Positions 1 through 7,667 of a DNA stretch of 10,462 nucleotides are shown here, one piece after another (position 1 is the stretch's first letter; the number at the start of each line of letters is the position of its first letter). Where the stretch lies: NCBI GenBank assembly GCA_011772595.1, contig WVZH01000511.1, positions 326-10,787 on the forward strand, in the 5' to 3' direction. This DNA comes from Anaerolineales bacterium (lineage in GTDB: Bacteria; Chloroflexota; Anaerolineae; Anaerolineales; E44-bin32). Below the pieces are notes generated by a model. It was given only the letters and a program-made list of their open reading frames with translations, ran no database searches and had not been told where the DNA came from. Position numbers and translations under genes: made by a program.

Positions 1-67
1 GCCAGGACAGGATCCCATCATCGCCTCAAACCAAGGTGCCCGGCACTTTCAGAGTGCCGGGCACCTT
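1..67. repeat. Dispersed intergenic repeat, copy 1, with perfect hairpin
   Basis: This copy has a 5' block containing ACAGGATCCCAT (7-18), then a CCTC block, then a perfect inverted repeat with 15-bp arms (33-47 and 53-67, AAGGTGCCCGGCACT and its complement) around a 5-base loop. The same block order recurs at 7681-7734, and the 5' block alone recurs at 2761-2780. All three copies lie outside genes. The hairpin is GC-rich but is not followed by a T-run, so it is not a classic intrinsic terminator on the plus strand. The element may continue left of the window. It resembles a REP/MITE-like family, but no mobilising gene is visible and its function is unknown. Confidence 0.75.
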
Positions 68-509
68 GAATGAATGATCATGCTGTCTCGTCATGCTCAT
101 GACGCTGAAATCAGAGCTTACACCCCCATCCGTTCAGGCGACCCTATCGCCGCATGAACGGATCTGTCCTTTACCAAATCCCAGACCTCCAGCTTCAACC
201 ATTACCTTCACCTTCAACCCCAAAACCCCGGGATCGGAAACCAAGGTCCGCGACGCGAGGTCATACACGATAGTGCAATAACACCCATATTCCCACGGAC
301 TTCTCAGAAGATAAGGTGTAACACTTTGGCAGAAACTACGTTGTCAAGGATGAGCGCACAGAAAAGCTTGCGGTTGCCAGCGCAGTGATACCCTCAATCC
401 ATGCAGGGAGGAAGCTGCGTTTTTCGGTTCATGATTAGAAGATGCTGGTTTTCGAAGTTTGTTTGCAGGTCATCGGTTTGGATGTCCGGACGGGTTCGTT
501 AGATAGTAG
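68..509. other. Intergenic region upstream of the kinase gene
   Basis: About 440 bases separate repeat copy 1 from the kinase start. The only clear structure is the hairpin at 128-163. A 62-codon open frame at 93-281 is Pro/Thr-rich, lacks a convincing ribosome site and resembles no family I know, so it is not called. TTGGCA (326-331) and TTGTCA (341-346) look like -35 boxes, but neither has a good -10 box at 16-18 bases. I could not place the kinase promoter. Confidence 0.5.
128..163. other. Strong stem-loop of unknown role
   Basis: ATCCGTTCA (128-136) pairs perfectly with TGAACGGAT (155-163). After one G/A mismatch (137/154), GCG (138-140) pairs with CGC (151-153), leaving a 10-base loop. 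That gives 12 pairs out of 13 positions. No T-run follows, so an intrinsic terminator is unlikely. It could be a structured leader, a protein-binding site or a relic of another repeat. It lies about 350 bases upstream of the kinase gene. Confidence 0.5.
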
Positions 510-2597
510 TTGGCTGTGGGTGAATTAATCGGTAAGTCGCTCGGTCGTTATAAGATCACGGAGGTCATCGGGCATGGGGGCATGACCACCGTTTACAAGG
601 GCCACGATATCGAGGGGGACCAAGTCGTGGCCATAAAAGTGCTCTCGTCGTACCTGTCGCAAGATCCCGATGGCAAAGGTCGATTTCACCGCGAGGCGAT
701 GGTCTTGCGCAGGCTAAAGCATCCCAACATCATCCCCATCCTTAGCCACGGTGAGGTCGACGGCCGTCCTTATATCGTCATGCCCTTCCTCACAGCCGGC
801 ACGCTAAAAGACCGCTTACATGAAGGTCCTCTAAAACCGGAAGAAGGCGCCCGCTTGATGAGCCAAATCTCATCAGCTATCGCGTTCATACACCAGAACG
901 GCGTCGTGCACAGGGATCTCAAGCCCTCCAACATCATGCTCACCGACGGCGGAAACGCACTGCTGACCGACTTTGGCCTGGCCCATGTCTTCGACGCCTC
1001 CCAAAGCCTGACCGGATCCGCCTTGATCGGCACACCAGCCTACATGTCACCGGAACAGTGCACAGGCGACACGATCGATGCGCAGTCGGATCAATACTCA
1101 CTCGGCGTTTTGCTCTACCAGCTCACAACCGGCAGGCTTCCCTACGACTCCAATTCACCCGTGGGGATCGTGATCCAACACCTCAACGAGCCAGTCCCTC
1201 AGCCTAGCACCGTCAGCGCCAATCTTCCCCAGCCCGTCGAGGCGGTTCTGCTCAAGTCCATGAATAAGGATCCGGCGAAGCGTTTCGGCTCGGTCGCAGA
1301 GATGAACGAAGCCTTCCAGCAGGCGCTCGTAGAATCGCTCGATCCGACAGGTAATCTGCGTCCTGCGCCAGTGTACATGGATGACACCACGAAAATTCTC
1401 GAAACTCCCGAGGACGAACAAGAAGTCGTTGGCGGGTACAGGCGTTTCTCTAGGCGCGTGGCTTTGGGGGTCGTGTTCCTGTTCCTTATTGCCTTTGCTT
1501 TTCCATTGATTGCTCGTGAGGCGGTAGATGTCTATCCTGAAGATGCGGGAGCGGGTGGCGGCGAAGGCGACTCTATGGCCTACCCTAACCCGACGGAACT
1601 CATGGCTACCATCGACGCCCTATCGACAGAGAATTATATTCTACTTGGTGACGAATTCGATCCTAGCGCCGTCGAGACCGTAATCGCAGAAACGCTGGTC
1701 GCCATGGAGATCGTACCAACGGAGACGGTGCCTCCAGATGGCCTCGCTCTAACACCAATCACCACGTCAACTCAAATTGTGACGGATTCTGCCATCGGAA
1801 CAATGGAATCGAGCATTACACCAGGGCCATCCCCTTCACCGTCACGAACGGTAAGCCCAACGCTATCCGAAACGCCAGGACCATCACCTACACCTTCACA
1901 TACCCCAACGAAGACACGGACTGCCACACTCGGTCCATCCCCCACACGTACGATCACTCCGACAAAGACACGGACTGCCACACTCGGTCCATCCCCTACA
2001 CGTACGATCACTCCGACAAAAACACCATCCAAAACCCTTACGCAACCCCCTACCGGGACTCCAAGCCCAACCAAAACGCCCATAGCGACCTCGATTCCCT
2101 CCGCAACGAAGACAATCACAGCTACCGTAATACCCATCGACACCGATACACCCTCACCTACCTACACCTACACTCCCACGAAGACCTGGACACCGACCCG
2201 CACCCCCACGCGAACGCACACGGTGACGCTAACACTCACGTACACACCATCCCCTCAATCCTCCACGATGCACGTTGGCGACCTGGATGGTACCAGCACC
2301 AGTCTTGGCAACACCTGGATCGCAATCGTGACGATCACGATTCACGACACCAACCACAACCCAGTTGCAAATGCGAATGTGAGTGGCGACTGGAGCATGG
2401 GCAGCGGGGGAACAGGATGCACCACGAGCGGCTCAGGAAGGTGCAGCGTGTCCAGCGACAGCATCCACAAACGCAATGGAGAAATCAGCTATACCGTGCA
2501 GAGCGTCAGCCACAGCTCGTTAACCTATAAGCCAGGTGACAACCACGACCCTGATGGCGACAGCAACGGAACGCGCATCATCGTCCCCAAACCTTAA
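510..2597 (+). CDS. Membrane-anchored Hanks-type Ser/Thr protein kinase with Pro/Thr stalk and external Ig-like domain
   Basis: This PknB-like protein kinase should phosphorylate Ser/Thr on intracellular targets. The catalytic domain spans residues 14 to about 275: glycine-rich loop GHGGMTTVY (21-29), ATP-anchoring Lys43, Glu62 as likely helix-C partner, HRDLKPSN (134-141), DFG (154-156) and SPE (180-182). All catalytic residues are present. An activation-loop Thr/Ser stretch (about 168-175) is a likely autophosphorylation region. A basic RRFSRR stretch precedes one membrane helix (317-335), which predicts kinase inside and C-terminus outside. Outside come an acidic spacer, a mucin-like Pro/Thr/Ser stalk (about 437-585) with an 18-residue tandem duplication, and a domain of about 109 residues (587-695). 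That last domain begins HVGDLDG, has two Cys (GCTTSGSGRC) and an Asp/Asn-rich NHDPDGDSNGT segment. It resembles Ig-like domains found at the ends of secreted proteins; ligand binding is inferred. The start is TTG at 510, because a TAG stop lies directly upstream at 507-509. GTG at 516 is the alternative. No good Shine-Dalgarno is visible for either. Confidence 0.93.
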   Translation: MAVGELIGKSLGRYKITEVIGHGGMTTVYKGHDIEGDQVVAIKVLSSYLSQDPDGKGRFHREAMVLRRLKHPNIIPILSHGEVDGRPYIVMPFLTAGTLKDRLHEGPLKPEEGARLMSQISSAIAFIHQNGVVHRDLKPSNIMLTDGGNALLTDFGLAHVFDASQSLTGSALIGTPAYMSPEQCTGDTIDAQSDQYSLGVLLYQLTTGRLPYDSNSPVGIVIQHLNEPVPQPSTVSANLPQPVEAVLLKSMNKDPAKRFGSVAEMNEAFQQALVESLDPTGNLRPAPVYMDDTTKILETPEDEQEVVGGYRRFSRRVALGVVFLFLIAFAFPLIAREAVDVYPEDAGAGGGEGDSMAYPNPTELMATIDALSTENYILLGDEFDPSAVETVIAETLVAMEIVPTETVPPDGLALTPITTSTQIVTDSAIGTMESSITPGPSPSPSRTVSPTLSETPGPSPTPSHTPTKTRTATLGPSPTRTITPTKTRTATLGPSPTRTITPTKTPSKTLTQPPTGTPSPTKTPIATSIPSATKTITATVIPIDTDTPSPTYTYTPTKTWTPTRTPTRTHTVTLTLTYTPSPQSSTMHVGDLDGTSTSLGNTWIAIVTITIHDTNHNPVANANVSGDWSMGSGGTGCTTSGSGRCSVSSDSIHKRNGEISYTVQSVSHSSLTYKPGDNHDPDGDSNGTRIIVPKP
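1911..2018 (+). repeat. 54-bp tandem duplication inside the kinase stalk
   Basis: Two adjacent 54-bp units (1911-1964 and 1965-2018) differ at one base (C at 1943, T at 1997) and encode the same 18-residue Pro/Thr-rich unit. The period is a multiple of three, so the frame is kept. The near identity in an otherwise diverged low-complexity stalk suggests recent slippage or unequal recombination. Confidence 0.9.
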
Positions 2598-2751
2598 ATG
2601 ATCTCCTATACTCTGGAGGATGGTTCAAGCCTCTCCGATCTAAGCCAAGAGAGGCAATCTCTCCTACACCGTTATGGATGAGGGATGGTTCGTATTGACC
2701 GCTACGAGGTTCTGTGAATCATTGCTTTATGGGTTTCCTGGCTCATTGGCG

Positions 2752-2787
2752 TAAGCCGGGACAGGATCCCATGTTCACCTCTTGAGA
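2752..2787. repeat. Dispersed intergenic repeat, copy 2 (degenerate, hairpin missing)
   Basis: GACAGGATCCCAT at 2760-2772 matches copies 1 and 3. It is followed at the same distance by a CCTC block (2777-2784 area). The GGTGCCC hairpin present in the other two copies is absent. This may be a truncated or decayed member. It lies in the convergent gap between the kinase and cyclase genes. Confidence 0.55.
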
Positions 2788-2803
2788 CAATTCATTTTCA
2801 GGT

Positions 2804-2883
2804 GATTTGAAGTGCAGCAAAAAAAAGCCCCGGAGACATGAGCTCTTTGGGTGCTACAAGACCGTACTAGTCCACTTCAAATC
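2804..2883. repeat. 11-bp inverted repeat flanking the terminator
   Basis: GATTTGAAGTG (2804-2814) and CACTTCAAATC (2873-2883) are exact inverted copies separated by 58 bases. The pair encloses the probable terminator, and its right arm ends 5 bases from the stop codon of the minus-strand gene. In RNA it could form the base of a larger stem. It could also be the ends of a very small non-autonomous element of about 80 bp. No target-site duplication was recognised. Confidence 0.5.
2819..2855 (-). terminator. Probable intrinsic terminator of the cyclase/STAND gene
   Basis: Read on the minus strand, AGCACCC (2855-2849) can pair with GGGGCT (2831-2826) with one bulged A, giving six base pairs over a 17-base loop. 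An uninterrupted T-run (plus-strand A at 2819-2826) follows at once. It lies 33-69 bases past the stop codon of the minus-strand gene, where a Rho-independent terminator is expected. The stem is short and the loop large, so confidence is moderate. Confidence 0.45.
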
Positions 2884-2887
2884 GCTA

Positions 2888-5800
2888 CTATTCGAGAGTT
2901 TCTACTAGTGGTAGGCCGAACTGCGCACGCTCCTCTGCAGTGAGCTCCCGAAAGACACAGCACTCCTTGGCATAAGCGATGAGTTCAGCGGTTGATTTCC
3001 AAACACGACGAATTTCTGGGACATTCGTAGATCCACCAACGATGACATATTTCCCGTCCGAGGACCACTCAACGTGGATAATTCCACCTGAGACCTCGAA
3101 ACGATAAACTTCCTCTCCCGTTTCTGCATTCCAGATGTGAAGGAAACCGTCTTCATCTCCTGATGCGATTCGCACACCATCTGGCGACCACTCTGCGTCA
3201 TAAACGGTTGCGGTGTGACCAGGATAAACCAGATATTCTTCTCCCGTCACAGCATCCCAAATCCTCACAGTTGTGTCGAATGAACCCGATACAATCCTAG
3301 TGCCGTCCGGTGACCAGTGGGGCCGTACAGCAGCACCAGTATGCTCAGTGAACTGCAAGATTTGACCTCCAGTTGCCACATCCCACACCACAACGCTATC
3401 CGATGTTTCCGTCGAACACTCCGAGACGATACGTGTCCCATCAGGAGACCAACTCGGTTCTGTTACAAAACACTCGTGACCAAAGGTATTAAGTAGGTCT
3501 TTAGTCTCTACATCCCATATATAAATAGGACTTCCAGCAGGGGGGTTATACGTGCCTGTTGCGATATGTGTGCCATCAGGTGACCAATCTGCATAAGGAA
3601 TAAAGAATTCTTCGTGAAGAAATGCGTAATGCTCGGCACCACTATACGGATCCCATATCCTCGCCGCATGATCTTCACCTGTAGTTACTATCAGCTCACC
3701 GGTGGGAGACCAACTGAAAAACCAAGATGCCTGCCACCGGGTTTCATCAAGGACATGTCCGGTAAATGTCATTAATAAATCGCTGGTAGTGAAATCCATG
3801 ATGCGCACCAATGATCCCTCTCCGGCTGTAGCAATTATGGCCATATCCGGCGACCACTGGGCATCGGCCGTGACTCCTATTTGTCCAAGACGGATCACTT
3901 CTTGTGACACATCCCATATCCTGATCGCAAAGGTGCCTTCTGCCGCGACCAGACGTTCTCCACTTGGTGACCAGGCAACCGCCTGAGGCGCTGACATTCC
4001 ACGCAATCTCAGCAACTCATCACCAATACGCGCATCCCAGACACGAACTGTGCTATCCCCACCGGCAGTCGCGATCCTCCTCCCATCCGGCGACCAATCC
4101 ACATCGTGGACTGCGCGGTCATGTCCGATGAATGTGAATATGAGCTCGCCTGATAACGCATCCCATGTACGAAGAGCACCATCAATACCGCTACTTGCAA
4201 TGTGAGTTCCGTCTGGTGACCACGTTGCTGATAATGCTCCACCCGTATGTGCGTCGAGAGAGAGCAACTCTATTCCCGTGTTGGCATCCCAAACACGCAC
4301 CGTCCCGTCCATAGATGCTGTAAGAATGCGGTCTTCCCTCCTTGACCAGCGCGCATCCATGACCGCGTCCAATTGGCCCCCAAGAATAAGCCGTTCATCA
4401 CCGGTTCCTACATCCCATACGCGCGCAGTACCGTCCGCGCTTGCTGTTACCACGAATCTACCGTCTCGTGTCGGGGTAATAGTATTGACTACGTCGGTGT
4501 GACCATTAAATGTCATCAATAGAACACCGGATTCAGCATCCCATACTTGTCCTGTGTGTAAAGCATGTGATGCTGTGGCTATGCGTGTTCCGTCAGCGAA
4601 CCATGCTGCTCTGTGCAGGTCGGAAAAATCCCTTTCTCCGAACCTCATGAATTCTTCGCCCGTGTTGGAATCCCAGATTTGACCCAAGCCTTCAATACTT
4701 ACCACAACAATCCGATCACCGTCTGGCGACCAAACAGCATCGCTTATCCTCATCTCCTCGTTTGGCAGGGTTACATAATCATGATATGCCTGCACGGCTT
4801 GCGCTAATGCGCTCTCCGCAGATCCTGTGTAGGGATAATGCTCTAGCGCTTCAAGGGCTAACAACACCGATCGCTCCGGTGATGCAGTTTCCAATTCGTC
4901 AACAGCTAAGGCCGCCAGACCAATGCTAGCCTGTCGAAGCGCCTCATACTCCTCAACTTCAGCTCGCTTCCATTGCAAGCCGGCCAGTAAGCTCAGAATT
5001 AAAGCAATAACTGTTCCTACTGCTAGTCCGACGACAGTGCGTCGTCGTCTTCTATTCCGGTGGGCATGGACCTGCTCACGGTACAACACGCTGGCATGGA
5101 TAAAATCTCGCTCAACTGATTTCATCTCACTGATTCTTTTCTCAAGCCAGTTTTCTGCCTGGTGCAGTGGTACACCTCTAAGCAAAGCACCCTCATCGTG
5201 TCCGCTTTCTTCCCACTCCTGCAGCGCTGCCCGCAAGCGTTCCTGCCAAGCCCTAAATACCCGATCTTCCTCCATCCATTCTTGTAACTCACTCCAGTGT
5301 TGAATCAGTGCCTCATGTGCTACCTCCACAATCTCTTCACCAGTGCGCTTATCCCTACCGGTCACGACAAGACGTTTATCGGCCAGATGCACAACCAAAT
5401 CCCGCTTCTCTCTCCCGATCTCATCGGAGGTTGCCACCCGGCGTGTATCAGCTTTTCCGTCACCTGGTTGCACAAGCTGGATGAAGATCTGGCGTGCCCC
5501 CTCTCGATCTTCCTCAGATAAACGTGCATAGACATCATCCGCATAGCTAGCCAGTGCTCCATCCACGCATCCAATTGCTTCGTAATCATCATGCGTTAGC
5601 CATCCGTCATCTTGCCGCTCCCACAGGAGTGTAAGGGCAAATTCAAGAAGCGGGAGATTTCCAGGTTCCTCTCCTACATCATCAAGCAATCGTTCGACCA
5701 ATCCCGGTTCAATCTCCGCACCCTGCAACTCTGCAGGCTTTTCAATCGCCATCCGAAGCTCTTCCCGCGTCATCGGCCCCAAGATCAGAGACGCATCTTG

Positions 5801-7030
5801 CAATACATCCGCAAACGGGCGATGCATGAGTGCTTGTTCTAAAAAATCCGCCCGCATTGTAAGAAGAAGCACCAATGATGGAGCCCGAAACGAACGCATC
5901 TCTTCTACTCCCTTCAAGAGTACGTCTGTGAATCGGCGCTGCAAGGTCACATCCTTACTAAGCGTGTAAAGCTCCTCGAATTGATCAATCACGATCAGCA
6001 ATTGCCTCCAGGATGGGTTTTGATCGAGGATTCGTTCAATTACCTGAACCAGATCAATTTCGCCATCCGATATTCGCTCTGCCAACTTCACCGCTTCGCT
6101 TATCTGGTCTGGACCACGCAGATCGGACTCGAGAAGTGAGACAAGCGCAACGGCCAATGAATGGAATGGCTTACCCCGGGGTCGGAAGACAGCTGTTACC
6201 CAGGAACTATCCTCCTGCAATCTCGGCATCAGCCCTGCAAACACGGCGGAGGATTTCCCGGAGCCCGATGAACCCATGATTACAGTAATGATTGGCTGTG
6301 TAGAAACGGCTTCATACATACGCTCAGCAAATGTCTCCCGTCCATAAAAGAATGGTGCATCTTTCTCTCGAAACGCAGACAATCCCCGGTAAGGACATTC
6401 CCCCACACTGCGTGGTTCACGCAGTTCTATGGATGGAAGCTTTTCCAACGACGTCAAGGGGGGAAAATCAGAAGGCAACTCCTCCAACACAAGCTGCCGA
6501 ATGTGCTCCGGTCTGGGCAGGTCTTTCAGAAGGTGACTACCCAGATCCAGAATGCTCACGCCTTCCGGCAGATCGTCCAGGATGAGCGCTGTGGTGGTCT
6601 CCGATAACAGCACCTGACCGCCATGTCCCACGTGCGCAATGCGTGCGGCCCGATGGACATCCATGCCCACGTAGCCCTCCTCGGCACTCCAGGGCTCACC
6701 GGTATGCAACCCCATCCGGACTTGGACCTTTACATCCTCGGGCCATGTGTGTTCATCCAGGCAGCGTTGCGCCTCCACGGCCGCGTTCACAGCCTCGGTT
6801 GCCCGTGGGAAGGATACGAAGAATGCATCCCCTTGTGTGTCCACCTCTCGCCCGTTCCAGCGCGCAAAGACATCCCGCAGGATTCTGCGCTGATCGGCAA
6901 GCAGCGATTTATACCCCTCTCCCAGTTGTTTCAACAATTCCGTCGATCCTTCGATGTCGGTGAAGAGAAAGGTGACGGTACCGCTGGGAAGCTCCGCAGA
7001 AGGCTGGGGTAATTTCGTTTCGTTGTTCAT
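2888..7030 (-). CDS. Class III cyclase-like / STAND NTPase / transmembrane / 14-blade WD40 signalling protein
   Basis: This is a 1380-residue multidomain sensor. Residues about 17-185 form a class III adenylate/guanylate cyclase homology domain: FTDIEGST (23-30, metal Asp25), TQGD (65-68, metal Asp68), HTGE (109-112) and VHRAAR (125-130). The usual catalytic Asn is His126, Arg130 is kept, and the substrate-Lys position appears to be Asp64, so cyclase activity is uncertain. From CPYRGL (212-217) a STAND-type P-loop NTPase (nSTAND1-like) follows: Walker A GSSGSGKS (253-260) and Walker B LLIVIDQFEEL (344-354). A basic RRRRR run precedes one membrane helix (665-685), predicting cyclase and NTPase inside and the rest outside. 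Residues about 755-1345 hold 14 WD40-like blades with SPDG turns and WD ends, enough for two seven-bladed propellers, then a short tail. The expected role is that ligand binding to the propellers drives NTPase switching and alters the cyclase domain. The start is ATG at 7030 because of a strong Shine-Dalgarno; an in-frame ATG at 7066 would add 12 residues. The tag stop is at 2888-2890. Confidence 0.93.
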   Translation of the reverse strand: MNNETKLPQPSAELPSGTVTFLFTDIEGSTELLKQLGEGYKSLLADQRRILRDVFARWNGREVDTQGDAFFVSFPRATEAVNAAVEAQRCLDEHTWPEDVKVQVRMGLHTGEPWSAEEGYVGMDVHRAARIAHVGHGGQVLLSETTTALILDDLPEGVSILDLGSHLLKDLPRPEHIRQLVLEELPSDFPPLTSLEKLPSIELREPRSVGECPYRGLSAFREKDAPFFYGRETFAERMYEAVSTQPIITVIMGSSGSGKSSAVFAGLMPRLQEDSSWVTAVFRPRGKPFHSLAVALVSLLESDLRGPDQISEAVKLAERISDGEIDLVQVIERILDQNPSWRQLLIVIDQFEELYTLSKDVTLQRRFTDVLLKGVEEMRSFRAPSLVLLLTMRADFLEQALMHRPFADVLQDASLILGPMTREELRMAIEKPAELQGAEIEPGLVERLLDDVGEEPGNLPLLEFALTLLWERQDDGWLTHDDYEAIGCVDGALASYADDVYARLSEEDREGARQIFIQLVQPGDGKADTRRVATSDEIGREKRDLVVHLADKRLVVTGRDKRTGEEIVEVAHEALIQHWSELQEWMEEDRVFRAWQERLRAALQEWEESGHDEGALLRGVPLHQAENWLEKRISEMKSVERDFIHASVLYREQVHAHRNRRRRRTVVGLAVGTVIALILSLLAGLQWKRAEVEEYEALRQASIGLAALAVDELETASPERSVLLALEALEHYPYTGSAESALAQAVQAYHDYVTLPNEEMRISDAVWSPDGDRIVVVSIEGLGQIWDSNTGEEFMRFGERDFSDLHRAAWFADGTRIATASHALHTGQVWDAESGVLLMTFNGHTDVVNTITPTRDGRFVVTASADGTARVWDVGTGDERLILGGQLDAVMDARWSRREDRILTASMDGTVRVWDANTGIELLSLDAHTGGALSATWSPDGTHIASSGIDGALRTWDALSGELIFTFIGHDRAVHDVDWSPDGRRIATAGGDSTVRVWDARIGDELLRLRGMSAPQAVAWSPSGERLVAAEGTFAIRIWDVSQEVIRLGQIGVTADAQWSPDMAIIATAGEGSLVRIMDFTTSDLLMTFTGHVLDETRWQASWFFSWSPTGELIVTTGEDHAARIWDPYSGAEHYAFLHEEFFIPYADWSPDGTHIATGTYNPPAGSPIYIWDVETKDLLNTFGHECFVTEPSWSPDGTRIVSECSTETSDSVVVWDVATGGQILQFTEHTGAAVRPHWSPDGTRIVSGSFDTTVRIWDAVTGEEYLVYPGHTATVYDAEWSPDGVRIASGDEDGFLHIWNAETGEEVYRFEVSGGIIHVEWSSDGKYVIVGGSTNVPEIRRVWKSTAELIAYAKECCVFRELTAEERAQFGLPLVETLE

Positions 7031-7036
7031 GATAAT

Positions 7037-7043
7037 CCCCTCC
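7037..7043 (-). promoter_or_regulatory. Shine-Dalgarno deciding the cyclase/STAND start
   Basis: On the minus strand GGAGGGG lies 6 bases before ATG at 7030. It is the best ribosome site in the window and favours this start over the in-frame ATG at 7066, which would place it inside the coding region. Confidence 0.8.
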
Positions 7044-7090
7044 ATTGAGGGCACACGTACATGCACACCACGCCATGTTGTGTGGAAACC

Positions 7091-7102
7091 TATCGCGCGA
7101 TA
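7091..7102. promoter_or_regulatory. Perfect 12-bp palindrome, candidate operator
   Basis: TATCGCGCGATA is perfectly self-complementary and lies about 60 bases upstream of the cyclase/STAND start. On the minus strand it sits next to a weak TATA-like stretch (about 7099-7105), so it could be a dimeric repressor site over or next to that gene's promoter. Chance is possible, and no bound regulator can be named. Confidence 0.3.
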
Positions 7103-7667
7103 TAGAATTCTCTACTTTTGGAAAATGAACCTACCCCTAACCACAAAGCGGGCACATGGTGAATGATGTTGGGTTCTTGTAGGGTAAGATGAGGCGAGGT
7201 TGTCTGCCCGGTAAGCAATGGACTATTACTTGCGTATGAAAGAGCCCCCTGATTTCCCATGGGGAGGGTATTATTGGCAAGCGACCAGTCTACCCCATCA
7301 TCTTATAAGATGCGGAGAATGAAATCAAGTTGGAAGTAGTGATCTTGATACTCGATCGTCACTGGTTTACCGTGTTGGAAATTGAATCCATGAGACGTTC
7401 TTCCACCAAAGGATTCTATTGAAAGTCTGGGATCGATCGCTTCGGGAAAATGCGTTCCAGAATTAGATTCTGATTTTAATAGACCAAACACGTGAAAAAA
7501 CATGATGTCTATTGATCCCAGGTTTGGAAGACGGAAAAGGGTTCTTACAATAAATCAACATTCATTACATAAGATCCTTCACCGAAATGTTTCAATCTGC
7601 GATTACGGTTGGATTCTGGCAGTATAAGGGTTTGTAAAAGCCTGATTCGTGGGTTCCACGGCACGCT
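7103..7667. other. Divergent intergenic region between the cyclase/STAND and sensor kinase genes
   Basis: This is the middle of an 831-base gap between two divergently transcribed genes and is more AT-rich than its neighbours. A 66-codon open frame on the minus strand (7303-7503, MFFHVFGLL... to ...LDFILRIL) has plausible amino-acid variety. However, it has no ribosome site close to its ATG, uses more A/T in third positions than the neighbouring genes, and resembles no family I recognise. It may be a small or decayed gene, or chance. A 14-bp palindrome (7299-7312) covers its stop codon. No RNA gene was recognised. Confidence 0.4.
7299..7312. other. Perfect 14-bp palindrome
   Basis: CATCTTATAAGATG is fully self-complementary. 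It lies in the divergent gap, about 270 bases from the cyclase/STAND start and 550 from the sensor kinase start. It could be a regulator-binding site. It has no loop, so it is a poor RNA hairpin. Confidence 0.35.

Noticed and set aside
93..281. 62-codon plus-strand frame
   Set aside because: It has no ribosome site, a Pro/Thr-rich composition without family likeness, and it contains the hairpin at 128-163.
1772..2143. 123-codon Val/Gly-rich minus-strand frame
   Set aside because: It is the antisense of the Pro/Thr stalk. The low-complexity codons suppress stops on the other strand, and the tandem repeat is simply mirrored in it.
2641..2670. GAGAG/CTCTC hairpin after the kinase gene as its terminator
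   Set aside because: The stem is only 5 bp and no T-run follows. It is too weak to call.
2900..4770. Recurrent short motifs such as TCCGGCGACCA and CATCCCA as a DNA repeat array or CRISPR
   Set aside because: They are the codons for the repeated SPDG and WD motifs of the WD40 blades, at about 120-base protein-driven spacing with diverged DNA.
4923..5842. Several plus-strand frames of 62-126 codons opposite the cyclase/STAND gene
   Set aside because: All lie antisense to a confidently coding region with recognisable domains. Their Ser/Arg/Cys-rich composition is typical of shadow frames.
6623..7012. 129-codon plus-strand frame opposite the cyclase domain
   Set aside because: It is antisense to conserved cyclase motifs and has no recognisable domain.
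7031..7066. N-terminal extension of the cyclase/STAND protein from ATG at 7066
   Set aside because: The strong GGAGGGG ribosome site lies inside this stretch, correctly spaced for ATG at 7030.
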